Part shown: positions 1 to 13,984 of the stretch, piece after piece
Position numbering within the stretch: the stretch's first letter is position 1
How the letters are laid out: each line of letters begins with the position of its first letter
Source: Cokeromyces recurvatus
Lineage: Eukaryota; Mucoromycota; Mucoromycetes; Mucorales; Mucoraceae
Reading direction: 5' to 3'
Assembly: GCF_025118155.1 (NCBI RefSeq)
Contig: NW_026251419.1
Coordinates: 1-64,000 of the forward strand
Length of the DNA: 64,000 nucleotides
Program-made: the position numbers and the translations under genes
Notes under the pieces: model-generated
Told to the model about the DNA's origin: nothing
Seen by the model: only the letters and a program-made list of their open reading frames with translations
Database searches by the model: none

Positions 1-1507
1 ATATTCGACTATATCAAAAGTTATAAAGATATAACAGCTTGTATTTTAGTTAACAAGAACTGGTATCAACCTGCACTCGGGTCACTTTACAACGACGTAA
101 TTATTGATTCGCCACTCACGTTAAGACTGTTTCTTGATACAGTAGTACATCACAAATATCCAGTAGGTCAATATACTACAATAATATCAATAGAAAGATT
201 TGTTTCTGATGAAATTGAGCTAAATTTATTAGCTACTTCTTGTCATAATGTACAGGAACTGTCTTTTCATGAAAATAATATTTGGAAATTATTGAGTCAA
301 ATAAATTTTAATCGATATTTGCGTTCTTTATGTAAAATTCCATGGATTAAATATAGTTGCATATATGAACGCACAACTTTTTATCTCCTTCGAGCAAAGC
401 TTAAAGAATTAACTGTTGTACTCATTAATGATACTGATGCAATGTACAACATAATACAATCACCTATGCCTCATTTATTGCATTTAGATATTAGGGGTTT
501 CGAATGGTTTGCTTCTTGAAGAAAAATGGTTATTAAAATTACACAAAATAGCACCGTTACTTCAACATCTTCAAATCGTTGGTGATATACAATGGTCATT
601 TAATGAAAGCAACAAGCGGACCATATATCCTAACAGACTTCAAAGCTTATATTTCCATATTAACAATTTTAGTTTTGGTTGGTTTCAAATCATCAAATTC
701 AACTATAGTCACTTGAATAGGCTTTCGATAAGAGTACAGAGGGATTCAATTCAGGATCAAATTCAGCTTATAGATAAACTGGTTGATTTAATCCAGCGTA
801 TACATATTCAGCAACTTGTAGTAAATTTTTCCAAGGGTTGTGATAAGGGCTTTGTTGTGAATTATATTTCTAGACTTGTAAATAAATATAATAGATTGTA
901 CATAAATAGCAATACGTCAACTACTATTAATATGAAGCATCATATCTATGATAGACAACGACTTTATTTATATTATCATTTGGCGCCAACAACAAGTATC
1001 GATATAGTGAATGGTAAAAAATACGTGAAAAATATTTTTAAGATTTTTTACTATAGTTCTGCCAATGATATACTAGACAAAGGCCAAACAATTATATATG
1101 ACAAAACGTTTATAGAACTAAGCAATATACACATAAAACAACTTACATATGAAATATATACTGATTATAACTATTCAAATACACATAAATTAAATAACTG
1201 CCGCCTTAGTCTTGATCTCCTTTTAAACTTTTTTAAGCATCTTGATCATCTTGAAATTATTTTTTTCATCCAACTATTATATTTCAGTAGGAATGTCAAA
1301 TCAGTATGAAACTCTAGAATAATGCATCCCACTTTGACTAGTTTAACCATCATGAATGCGACAATACCAGCAGATTTATGTCTCTATTTAACCAAGAGTT
1401 GCCCAAAGCTATCAAAATTAGTTTTAAAAGAGTGTGAAATGAATGATAATGTCTATTTGATACTTGAATGTTTAAATAATGCTAAAGTCTGGGAAATATT
1501 ATATTAA
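1..1507 (+). CDS. F-box/LRR-like protein, 5'-truncated by window edge, frameshifted
   Basis: The reading frame is open from base 1, so the start lies outside the window. The first residues (YKDITACILVNKNWY followed by LGSLYNDVIID) have the look of an F-box motif, and the rest is leucine-rich repeat-like with many 'LxxLxL' stretches. Such proteins are usually substrate adaptors of SCF ubiquitin ligases; the substrate is unknown. The frame is broken: near 495-500 (a GGGG run) it moves by one, near 1260-1266 (a T run) it moves again, and near 1318 it returns, ending at the stop at 1507. Each side continues plausible LRR sequence. It is either a decayed member of a large family or the same single-base error seen in other genes here. 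No intron was needed. Confidence 0.65.
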
Positions 1508-1615
1508 CTATAAAGTGGCAAGTTTTATTTATAAAAAAAAAAGGATAAAGTAAAGTAAAATGATATATGTACAAAATAAATAACAATAAAAAGAAAGTAT
1601 ACAAGTGTACATAAT

Positions 1616-2828
1616 TTAAATATCTAATAATTGTTTCATGCGTTCATAAGTTAAAAATCCAATAGCTACCATAGGTATCACTTTAATATAGCCAATTGTT
1701 AATCCAACATAGAATCCTCTAAAGCCTTTCACTTATAAATATCTTTTACGGTCTCTTTAAAACTAATAAATCTATCGGGCTTCAATAACCCACTAATTTG
1801 CATTCTTCTACGAATTACCTATAATAAATGATTTTAGTATGTACATATATACATATATATATAATTTTTTTTTTCGTTCTTACTTCTAAAGGATAACTGC
1901 TGGTTTGAGCAACTAAACCTGCTAAACCACCACATAATAGCTCAGCCCAGGTTTTAAGCCGTGGTAGCGGTTTTTGGTCATCCATATTAACATTAGGCAC
2001 GAGTGTATAAGATGTAGCATAGGGATGATATCGACAAAATTGGGTCATAATATGATAAAACCAAAACGAAACACCCGCATAAGGTGTCATACCAGCTACA
2101 GTAGGTAAAAATCCTCGGTAAAAGTTCAATATCTGAATATGTTTTGCTGCTGCAGGCTCATTATATATTATTTTGCAAATATCAATTGCTTTTGGTTTGT
2201 TATCATAAGCCATTCTAACTCTAATAAGGTCTAGTGGATAAGTAAATATAACAGATGTTATACCTTATATCATTTGGGGTTAGTAATGAATCCAACTCAC
2301 TATTATTATAATAATAGAGTACCTGCTAATGAACCTGCTATAAATTGTCGAGCACTACTATTTTTATTAGGAGGTATTAAAATAGCTCTTAGTTGTTCAT
2401 AAGCAACAAACTTAATAGAAGCATAAGGAAATATTCTAATCAATGTAACCGAGTGTCCCTGAAATAATCCTTTTATTCCATCTCTTTTAAATATTTCTTT
2501 TCCTGCCTTAAATACACCACTGAATCTGCCTGAATATTTTTCAAATAATGGATTTCTAGCTTGAAAAAGTATTTTAACCCGATCGAGAGGTGCAATTACC
2601 GTCTTACCCTTTAATCAAAAATAATAGAGTCAATCAATCATACTAATATTCTTACATAATCATCTATATTACCATACAGCCTGCTAAACCTCCTGCAAGC
2701 CCTGATCGAATTATATAATCTAAACTTTGTTCATTTTTATGATATGCAACATGAGTACTGCTCTTATTATTATTGATAAAGCTTGCAGTAGTATTTTGTT
2801 TTATTGAGGCTTTAGTATTTGCTTGCAT
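1616..2828 (-). CDS. LEU5: Mitochondrial carrier, coenzyme A transporter type (Leu5/SLC25A16-like)
   Basis: Exons 2828-2673, 2608-2323, 2263-1884 and 1818-1616 give about 341 aa. Three carrier repeats are visible, each with a Px[DE]xx[KR] signature: APLDRVK in repeat 1, YPLDLIR in repeat 2 and YPLEVIR in repeat 3 (the last split by an intron). The segment [15 protein letters not shown] and the '[17 protein letters not shown]' run are typical of the Leu5/SLC25A16/SLC25A42 branch, which imports coenzyme A across the inner mitochondrial membrane (family knowledge). All three introns have GT-AG ends of 59-65 nt. One base is missing near 1735, where the frame shifts just before the KGFRGFYVG segment; adding one base makes the coding length a multiple of three. 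The CoA assignment is by family resemblance; another adenine-nucleotide-type carrier is possible. Confidence 0.85.
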
Positions 2829-3028
2829 TCAATATATGTATATATATATATATATATATATGTATAAATATATTAATGTAAGGGAAAAGCAAAAAAGACA
2901 AAATAATACAAAACGAAAAAAAAAATAAACATATAAAATATTGTTATAATTAACGTTTACCCCGCAAAAAAAGAAGAATTAAGCAGTCGTGGGAAAATAG
3001 AGAAGAAGCTACGTTATTTTAATATAAT

Positions 3029-5072
<2,044 letters not shown>

Positions 5073-6439
5073 AATATGATAAGTGGAAAGCACAGTCCAA
5101 CTCGAATCAAAAAAAAATAAAAATAAAAATAAAAAAAATATTATAATTATTTCATTTTTTTTTGTGATCTGAGATTTAAAGTTAAATAAGCTTGGCCACT
5201 CTAGTGTGGTTGATACTATTAAAATAAATGCATAAAAAATAAGATTATAGATACATATTGGACTTTTATGGTATAACATATTACAAGAATATAGTTCAAT
5301 AATATGTTATTTTAAAGTAATGAGACTTTTTGTACTCATTGCTATTATAAGCTTGAGAATCTACTTATTGATACATGCATTCATATGACTTGGTCTGTCT
5401 TAACTGACCCCAAAAGAAGAGAAATAGCAACAAACAATAAAAATAATTTTTTATTACTATTCTATAATAAACGAATGACTTCCAAAACATTATATACATG
5501 TATATTTATTTTTCTATACACTTTAATTTTAGGAGAAGTAGATTCTTAAACAAAAATATAGAAATGGATCTTGGGGATATTTCATTGGATTTTATATCAC
5601 TTGAATTTTATTTGTAAGTTAAATCTCAAAAACTGACTCTTCTTCTGCCCTTTTTATTTGTTTGTTATCGTGTTTCAAATGAATTTTAACGTATTTAAAA
5701 GAACAGGTAATACTCAGAGTAAGCAGAGATGTAGAGATATGTTTATATAATTTGCAAAGTTGTTATGGCATGTTATTAATTTTGCCCTGATTCTACTTGT
5801 AAATATTAAGTCCTTTCATTGTATCGTATATATATACCATAATAATAATAATAAAAGAAAAGATATCTCTACTTACTCATGTTACAGGTCTATTTGAGAA
5901 ATCATTTATTGAAAAAAATAGATACGGTATTTAATATGTTTATAGAGTATGTAATATCTTATCATATTTACCCGCAAAAAAGACTGAAAACTGGCTTAAG
6001 CCAACAAATAAATGCATTACACTATTAGTAGTGAGTTTGTCTACATTCAGGGGCTGGAAACAGATCATAAAACGATCGTACTTATTCATTTCTCCATATT
6101 TCAAACTCATTTGTTATATCAGCAATACCTATTTTGTCTTTTTTTTTTCAATAAAGCCCTATAGCAGGTCTTATGGTAAATGTAGTAGAGAGATAAGAGA
6201 TTTTGTACTTGTCTTTTCTACTATGCACATTCGTCTAATTTTAAATCTCAGATCGACCCAGAACGATTATGCTTTTTTACATTATTATTAGTTTTCTTTA
6301 GAATACGTATAAAAAACGATACATTCTTGAACATTATTATTATTATTATTATTTTTTTTAATTTATTTATTTTTTCTTTTTCCCTCTATTTAATTTTTTT
6401 TTTTTTTTTGTTGGATAAAAAAAATAAAATAAACATACA
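5073..6439. other. Intergenic region between divergent mannosidase and anillin-like genes
   Basis: AT-rich sequence with no supportable gene. It should hold the promoters of both divergent genes. Short open frames here (for example 6031-6291) have no recognisable domain and low-complexity composition. A T-rich run at 6340-6410 precedes the ATG at 6440. Confidence 0.6.
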
Positions 6440-8430
6440 ATGTCAGGTTATCCTACAATTAGAAATCCATTACTACCAAGCCCTCCTGCTCGACCCAAAC
6501 GTCGTGAGTTTATGAAGTTAAAACTATTTAGTAACTTAACAATATCAACTGCTGCTACTCTTACTTCTTCTATCTCTACTGCCTCTATTCGTGGTCTTAT
6601 GAGTCAAACAATGCATCAAATTTCTAGTGCTGGCTCAACACTTCGTTTGAACTCTGGCAAACGAATAATGCCTTTAGTAGCTGACGACGATAAACCAATC
6701 ATGCCAAAATCAATTACTGAAAATAATATAAGCATTAGAAGGCTTATGTCAATTTCAGATATCAGACAACCCAGTCTTAATGAAGAGAAGGAGCCGATTG
6801 TCTATTACAATGGTGTCTGTAATACACTAGAGCAACTGCCCAAAGAGAAATTAGATTGGATTAAAAATGATGATGACACTCGTTTTTCCTTAGAAAATCC
6901 TTTGACTAATTATGATGAATCGATTGTTTTATGTAAGCCTTGTTTTCGTTTTCAGACGTTGTAAAGTATATATACAACATTATATAATGACTATAGATGT
7001 AAATATATCTAAAAAAAAAAAAAAAAAAAAAAATCATAGTTTTGATAAAGAGCAAAAGAAACCCAAGGGAATGTTTTATTTAAGAAGTAAGTTGAATACA
7101 TATTTGTAAAGAGAATAGGTAAATAATAATAGTGAATAATATAATATACATGTATATCAATAGTACTTCAAGTGATTACAACCGATACATCAAAAAGTAG
7201 TAATAATGCAAAAAAAAAAAAAAAATACTTGTAATAATTTTTCTTACAAAACTTATTCTAGACAAAGTTTACCGTTGTGATGTTAAAGTGAATCATGATA
7301 TCTTTCAAAGTTCATACGTTGTTAGTGGAAAAAGGGGAAGACATGGCTCTTTGCACAGTTTGATGAGACATTCTTAGTGTATGTATTGCTTGGAATTATA
7401 AGTTGATTTTAATCTATAGCCTTATTTATAGAGACGTTGCTGATGAAACAACCGCTACTATTCAAGTATATACTCAAAATAGGGGTAATCATTTTTTCGT
7501 CATCGCAAAAACCAAGTAGAAGAAGTTTTACTAGGTCAAAAATCAATAATGATCACTTTGAATCCTAAAACTAAAAAAGCAGAACGAATCAATTTGAACA
7601 GTGATCCAGACTCTTCTAGTCAAGAATTAAACCTTCAATTACTAGTAGTCTATGGCACTTATGTTAGCAAACGAGCTCAGCATTGTTAAATAATACTGTT
7701 CTTCATAAAGACTTTATCACTATGCATACTCATGATGATACATTCGCGGTATACATTTTTAGTAATTTCTTTTTTTTTTTTTTTTCCTTTTTATTTATTA
7801 CTCTTATTTTAATTCATCTTTATATAGCGATGGGAAAGATTTTGGGGGGTTTTGCGAGGCGCTTATTTCGAATTATATGATTTTGAATATAAAGAGGTTT
7901 AATGATAATATATAAATTGAATTTTCCAGCTGACATTCCCCTTCTTCTGTTTATCATTTGTAGAGTCGACCACCAACTTATGTCATTCTTTTGAACAAGC
8001 TATTAAACATATATAATTCGTCACAATTAAGTGAAGAAGAACTCGGTTATGATATCGGATCAAATGGTATCGTACTTCAATTCTTAAAGAAATCAGAAGA
8101 TAAATGGTTTCTGGATATCGTATGTATCTTTTACCTGAGAATTCAGCTGCTACTTCTGATTGGATACGTAGTTTTGAATATACAAAATCGGTTTTCGAAG
8201 AAATTGAAGGTGAAATAAAGTCAGTTGATAACGCTGATCAATCAACCACGAATGAAGCTTTGAATGATGATGATAATAATCAAAATGTCATTCACGATTC
8301 GAATACGACTTTAAATAATGACAAAAGTAAAATAGAAATAATTCCAAATGATGAAGAAAGAATCGAGGAAACAAATTATGAAGAAAATGAAGAAGAAGCC
8401 ACATGTATTCCACTAAAGTTTATGTGGTAG
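6440..8430 (+). CDS. Anillin-like protein: C2-like anillin homology region plus PH domain
   Basis: Exons 6440-6932, 7262-7378, 7432-7748, 7828-7896 and 7964-8430, about 488 aa. A basic, Ser/Thr-rich N-terminus precedes a beta-rich region (HDIFQSSYVVSGKRG, FDETFLV, ETTATIQVYTQNR, EEVLLGQKSIMITLNPKTKKAER) typical of anillin homology regions. A PH domain follows (RWERFWGVLRGAYFELYDFEYKE to AATSDWIRSFEYTK). The C-terminus is acidic. Anillins scaffold septins and actomyosin at the cortex during cytokinesis (family knowledge). Four single-base deletions are inferred, near 7360, 7495, 7682 and 8103; with them the length is exactly divisible by three. The first intron (6933-7261, 329 nt) is much longer than its neighbours, though its ends splice in frame. 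A Bud4-type or other PH/C2 protein is the alternative. Confidence 0.65.
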
Positions 8431-8988
8431 TTTCTCTTTTCAATTATATCAATTATTTTAATCTCTAGAATAAAAAAAAAAAAAAAAAAAACTTTATCCA
8501 ACTATTTACAATATTATTTAGATTGTGTTCTTACTTAAATATATAATCAGAAAATATAAAGAATACTTATATTACTTATGCATGGAAAATGATTTTTACT
8601 CTTTATATTTTGATCTTTTAATAATGCTGTAGTCATGATTGAAATAGTATTTTCTTTATTCATTACAGCATAAAAATTATTCGGTTTATAAAAGTGAAAT
8701 GTGGAGTGTGTTCACTTTCCAATAAAGACACTTTTAGGAAATGACTTTTTTTTTTTGATAACAGCCTCAATCTCAAATTAAAAAACAGTTGTAATTGATT
8801 ATCTGATTTTAAGTATTTGGTGATAATCTTTTTTAGGTTTTAGCAGGGAGTCTTTTTTTATTTTATTTTTTTGGGAAGGGGGGGACGGCGGGGATACAAT
8901 TAAGCATAATAATGTTAAAAAAAAAAAAGTTTTCTTCCGTCTCATTTTCTTTTAATCTGATAAAAAATTTATCTTTCTTTATTCCTTT
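8431..8988. other. Intergenic region with G-rich tract upstream of LRR gene
   Basis: No gene seen. It holds the 3' side of the anillin-like gene and the promoter of the LRR gene. A G-rich run at about 8872-8894 (four G blocks separated by A, AC and C) lies about 100 bases before the start codon, in otherwise very AT-rich DNA. Confidence 0.6.
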
Positions 8989-10899
8989 ATGCCACGCAAT
9001 AATATACCCAATTTATTAGACGGAAAAATATTAACAGGTGTTTTACCACCTGATAAACAGCCTCCACCTCAAAATTTTTTATCAAAATATAGTCAGCCTA
9101 TATTAGTTGACATAGAATCTTGCATAGATGACCCTTCATTAGCTCCATTAGGCATTCATGTCAAGAAAGGGAAAAAAATAAAAAAGAATACAAGTATTAC
9201 GTCTAAAGAAGGGCAAGTACAGATTACAGATTCCAGAAAACATGAACAAAGAAGACTTTCTTTAAGTAGAACATCAAGCAATACTGTTATGCTAAGAAGA
9301 AGAGGATTAGAAACCAGTCAGTTAGCCGAAGAATTAAATAATTTACTTTTACCTTCGTTAAATTCTTTCTTAAAACTACCTTACCATAATCAGTATACAA
9401 CTATTTTAGAACTCGATATTTCAAGAAATCGTTTAGATAGTTTACCGTCTCAAATAAGTGAACTCATTCATTTACGAATCTTAAATGCTACCTCAAATCA
9501 AATTACCGAGATACCTTCAGAACTCTTTGCTTTAAAGGAATTAGAGGTTCTATCACTTTCACAAAATCAAATCACATTTATCCCTGAAGACATGCCCCGT
9601 CTTTTACCTAATCTAGTGACTTTTCGTATTGCAGCTAATTTGATCGAGAGCCTACCTAAGCGATTAAACTACTGGCAAAAGTTACGCCATTTGCAGCTCG
9701 GTTCTGTTTATGGAGGAAACAAATTAATTCAACTTCCTGATAGTCTCACAGAGATGCCTGTGCTCGAAGAACTTGATGTCTCTTATAATCAACTCCGAAG
9801 ATTACCACCTGACCTACACTTGTTACAAAGCCTACAAATCTTAAACGCCTCTCATAACCAATTAGAATGCATTCCTAAATCCATTACAAGGTGTTATCAA
9901 TTAAGGTCGCTCAATCTATCTCAAAATCACTTAACAACTTTGCCAGCTGATTTAATGCATCTTCAGCGACTTGAATTATTGGATATCAGCGAGAATCTTT
10001 TGTGTATTATGCCTGCTGAAATATTAGAAAGAATGCAGTCAACAACCTTATTAATCACAGGTAATCCTCTTACAAGGCCGGGACATTGCGATCAACAATC
10101 AGTAGATAGTGGAGATGCTTATTCTCGTATTTTAAGACAAATGATGCAACGTGGTGTTCCTCGTTCTTCTTCTTCTGGAGCATCATCACCCATTCTTCAT
10201 TCACCTTCTGTTGCTCGATCATCCACTTTCATAAACAAGAAAGCATCTAAACAAGAAGAATGTGGCCCTTATGGTATGGGCTGTTTATTACCTGAATCTT
10301 CTTCTGCTTCTTCTTCTTCTTCTTCTTCAGCAGCAGCAGCAGAAATAGCAGCGTCAACTTCTCATTCCCCATATGATGATGAAGATGCCACAATTGATAA
10401 AGAACTTGCTTTTCATGCTCAACAATTAAACATTAATAAATCTCAATCCATCCTTTCTAGTTCATCTTATCCAACATTAGCAGGTTTAACAGCAACGCAT
10501 TCAAGATCAAAATTTGTACAAGATCATTCAACCCATAATAACTCTTGTGTTCTAGTTGATTTCCCACACGATTCACCTTATCTACCAAGCGAAACAGCTC
10601 TTTTACTTTCCTTACGAGAAATAGCCACACGAACCATCTTGCAACAAAATTTAATAAAGAAAATACCATTTGAATTACTTCCGTATCATTTATCACAGGA
10701 TATTATGGGAGGAGGGCATAAGAAGATATGCTCATATTGCTCAGGTCCCTTTGTAAATGAATGGGTCACATCAGTACAGATCAAAAGTTATGGAGGTCAT
10801 CCAGCAGTTGTACGACGTGTAAGGTTTTGTTCAACGCGATGTTGGACTCAATGTTTACCAAAAGAGCAGTCCAAGTCTGTTATTTGTGTTCATCACTGA
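8989..10899 (+). CDS. Leucine-rich repeat protein with C-terminal cysteine motif, intronless
   Basis: One uninterrupted 636-aa frame. Residues about 1-125 are basic and disordered. Residues about 135-360 hold roughly nine LRRs of the 22-24-residue 'LxxLxLSxNxLxxLPxxI' class (LELDISRNRLDSLPSQI, LEELDVSYNQLRRLPPDL, LRSLNLSQNHLTTLPADL). A serine-rich and alanine-rich linker follows (about 380-560). The end has a compact Cys pair motif, CSYC then CSTRCWTQC, that could bind zinc, with the final CVHH adding ligands. LRR proteins of this class act as Ras-like or signalling scaffolds in fungi, but no specific function is recognised. No frameshift is seen, unlike most neighbours. Confidence 0.85.
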   Translation: MPRNNIPNLLDGKILTGVLPPDKQPPPQNFLSKYSQPILVDIESCIDDPSLAPLGIHVKKGKKIKKNTSITSKEGQVQITDSRKHEQRRLSLSRTSSNTVMLRRRGLETSQLAEELNNLLLPSLNSFLKLPYHNQYTTILELDISRNRLDSLPSQISELIHLRILNATSNQITEIPSELFALKELEVLSLSQNQITFIPEDMPRLLPNLVTFRIAANLIESLPKRLNYWQKLRHLQLGSVYGGNKLIQLPDSLTEMPVLEELDVSYNQLRRLPPDLHLLQSLQILNASHNQLECIPKSITRCYQLRSLNLSQNHLTTLPADLMHLQRLELLDISENLLCIMPAEILERMQSTTLLITGNPLTRPGHCDQQSVDSGDAYSRILRQMMQRGVPRSSSSGASSPILHSPSVARSSTFINKKASKQEECGPYGMGCLLPESSSASSSSSSSAAAAEIAASTSHSPYDDEDATIDKELAFHAQQLNINKSQSILSSSSYPTLAGLTATHSRSKFVQDHSTHNNSCVLVDFPHDSPYLPSETALLLSLREIATRTILQQNLIKKIPFELLPYHLSQDIMGGGHKKICSYCSGPFVNEWVTSVQIKSYGGHPAVVRRVRFCSTRCWTQCLPKEQSKSVICVHH

Positions 10900-11588
10900 A
10901 GTCTCCCCCCCTTTTTTCTTCTTCTTCTTCTTTTCTTTTGTAGATACCCTTTCTTTATACTGTTACATAAATAAAGTTATAACTATTATAATGTTTATAT
11001 AATATACACAAGATATACCGTAGTAGAGTCAATCTTCATTACTTCCCATCCTTTTTTTTTATTATTATTATTATTCATAAATATATTATTATGTAGTTTT
11101 ATCATATAAATCAAACCAGCATATACATGATCATTTTGATTCTATCCTTTCGTGTTTAATCAAAAAATACAAAAAAAAAAAAAATCTTATTTTGTGTATA
11201 ATCAAGTTAAAGAATAGAACTCACTTTTCTTTATTTATTTATTTCAATTTATGAATCAATGATACTTTCAATCTCATTGATCATATTGGATATTCATTTT
11301 GTCTATCATTACATTTTTTTTTTCTCGAAAGCACAAAAAGAATTATACGAATTCGAAACTCTCTCTTTTTTCTTTTTGAGAGCACACAAATTGTCTTACT
11401 GCTGCTTATTGAAAATTTATTACCGGGAATATGAATTTCCTGTGCCGCCCACTGTTGTAATAATAATAAAGATGATGAAAGTCACACAGCTATGTTGAAA
11501 TTGCATGCCCTTTTTTTTTTTTTGTTATTATATTATTAAAAAAGAAAGGGGGGGGGGAGGGGGATAGTTCAATGAAAGCAAAAGAATC
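10900..11588. other. Intergenic region upstream of mitochondrial TyrRS
   Basis: No supportable gene. Directly after the LRR stop is a C8 run, and at 11547-11563 is a G-rich block ending about 25 bases before the TyrRS ATG. Otherwise A/T homopolymers. Confidence 0.55.
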
Positions 11589-13434
11589 ATGAACATTTTT
11601 CGACAAAGTCAAAAACTCAATTGGACCCATGTACTAAAAATCAATACATGTTTTATAAGCACTTATTCTAATGTTGTTAAAGACATGACTCAAAGGGGTC
11701 TTGTTTCAAATATAACAAGGTATAGTTTGTAGAAGAAGAAAAAAAAAAAAAAAAAAAGAGAGGGACACATATTTATATTTACAACTTCCTCTACTACTAA
11801 CACCACCACTTTTTATTTTTATTTTTTTCATATGTACCTGTTGACTAAAGTCCTGAAATAATCGAAAAGACAAACAAACCTACAACCATTTATTGTGGAG
11901 TAGATCCAACTGCCAAAAGTCTTCATTTAGGCAATCTTGTAACACTAATGGGCTTATTACATTTTCATATTCGAGGACACCAGACAATTGCCCTTGTTGG
12001 AGGAGCAACAGGGTCTATTGGTGACCCATCTGGAAGAAAATCAGAACGTGTACCATTATCACAAGATATACTTAGGGAAAACGTAGCAGGCATTGAAAGA
12101 CAGATACATAGATTCTTTAAAAACGGTGCAAGTTACGCTAATAGAAGAGGATTTAATGATTCCACCCTAGATACAAGAGAACCAAAAGTATTGAACAACT
12201 TTGATTGGTTTAGCAATATGTCAGCGCTTGACTTTTTAAGTTCAATTGGAAGATATGCTAGAGTCAACAGTATGCTGGCAAAGGAAAGTGTAAAGTCTCG
12301 ATTAGAAACAACACAAGGTATTAGTTTTACAGAATTCTCCTATCAACTTTTACAAGCTTATGATTTTTGGTATCTTCATCATCATCATGATTGTAGAATC
12401 CAAGTGAGTAAAGGGAATGCTTATGTAAATCTATTCTATTTTCTTATCGTCTTTATATTAGTTGGGAGGGAATGATCAATGGGGTAATATTACAGCTGGC
12501 ATTGATTTGATTGCAAGAAAGAAGAAAAAGAAGGACGATACAGAGTCAGAGTCAGAGTCCAAGGTTTTTGGGATTACAATTCCACTTTTATTAACTTCAA
12601 CGGGTGAAAAATTTGGTAAATCTGCTGGTAATGCAATTTGGTTAGATGAATATATGACAAGTGTATTTGATTTCTATCAGGTAAAATCAAGCCAATGTAT
12701 ATATACGAATCAAACATTTATATATTCATATACAAGTATAGTTTTTAATGAAAACTACAGACGAAGATGTTGGAAAATACTTGAGTATGTTTACTTTGTT
12801 AAAAGAAGAACATGTCTCTGAAATTATGGCTGAACATCAAGTAAGTAAAATAACAAAAAAAAAAAAAAAAAAGGTGTGTTTATATTAAAAAAAAAAAAAA
12901 GAAATATCCAGAAAAAAGATTTGCACAAAAAAAACTTGCAGATGAAACAACTGAACTCGTTCATGGAAGTAAGTAATCTGTTTATTTATATAAATATGAC
13001 AATATGGAAATCAATAGTAACTTTGAATTAGTTGATGGTTTACGTAAGGCAAAGACAGCAACTCAAGTGCTTTTTGGTGAAGATCTAAGTACTTTATCTG
13101 GAGATCAAATTATTGAAGCTTTCAAGACAGATAGAAATCGGTTTATAAAACTTGATCGTTCAGCTGTAATCGGATCTAGTATTGATATCATTGCTTCTGT
13201 TACAAATGCTGCTAAATCTAAATGTAAGTCATCCTTGTTTAATTATATATATGACACTAACATTGATCATCTTTAGCTGATGCACAAAAGAAAATTAAAG
13301 CAGGTGGATTTTATTTAAATAATCAAAAAATAACCAATGTTAAGCACGTAATTGAAGAAAATGACCTTATTGATGGGAAAGTATTAGTTTTACGTACAGG
13401 GAAATCCTCTTATTATTTAATTCAAATTATATAA
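11589..13434 (+). CDS. MSY1: Mitochondrial tyrosyl-tRNA synthetase
   Basis: Exons 11589-11719, 11851-12403, 12462-12680, 12742-12840, 12902-12968, 13018-13223 and 13277-13434, about 477 aa. It has a mitochondrial-type N-terminus, then the bacterial-type TyrRS fold: [15 protein letters not shown] (HIGH-type signature), [35 protein letters not shown] and KFGKS (KMSKS-type loop). The C-terminal S4 RNA-binding domain is visible ([13 protein letters not shown] to [13 protein letters not shown]). It charges mitochondrial tRNA-Tyr with tyrosine. At the exon 5/6 junction one base is missing: the donor probably was AAG|GTAAGT with a GG collapsed to G. With that base added the coding length is a multiple of three. 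A short Lys/Asp-Ser insert ([14 protein letters not shown]) before the KMSKS loop is unusual. Confidence 0.93.
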
Positions 13435-13863
13435 CTGTATATTGAAAAAATAAATGAAGACTGTTCATCTATACTACATACTAGTGTTGGTTTTTTTTTC
13501 TTCTTCTTCAATTAACTGCTTTAAAAGATATTATTCGATAAAAAATAAACTAAAAAATGCTTTACAGCAAATCCTCAGTCTTGCAGTATAAAAGATGAAA
13601 TAAATAAGTAAAGAGAGAAGTAAGTCAGGATGGATCACTACGATTGCTTATCATCTTATTATTTGACATTATATGTATATGAATGACATCCATGCAATAA
13701 ATAGATTTTTAACTTATTAAGGGGAACAAATGTTTATTACAGTTACTTAAAGACAAGATATACAATAGACTTTAGAAAAAGGATATAATACAATTACATA
13801 TTGGTATCTTTTTTTTTTTTTTTTTTACTATCTTCCTTCTTTCCTCCTCCCCTAAAAAAAATA

Positions 13864-13907
<44 letters not shown>

Positions 13908-13984
13908 AGAGAGAGAGAAAGAGAGAGAGAGAGAGATGAGGAGAGAGGGAAGAGAGGAGTAAAGTGTGGAGATTTTTTTTCCCT
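13435..13984. other. Convergent intergenic region with GA-rich repeat
   Basis: 3' ends of TyrRS (+) and the kinase (-) face each other here. No gene. The segment 13861-13957 is an imperfect purine microsatellite (GAGA/GAAA units). Confidence 0.7.
13861..13957. repeat. GA-rich microsatellite
   Basis: About 95 bases of almost pure GA and GAAA units, just downstream of the kinase stop codon. Confidence 0.85.

Noticed and set aside
6031..6291. 86-codon open frame upstream of the anillin-like gene
   Set aside because: Starts at a non-ATG codon, has no domain, and lies in a promoter region.
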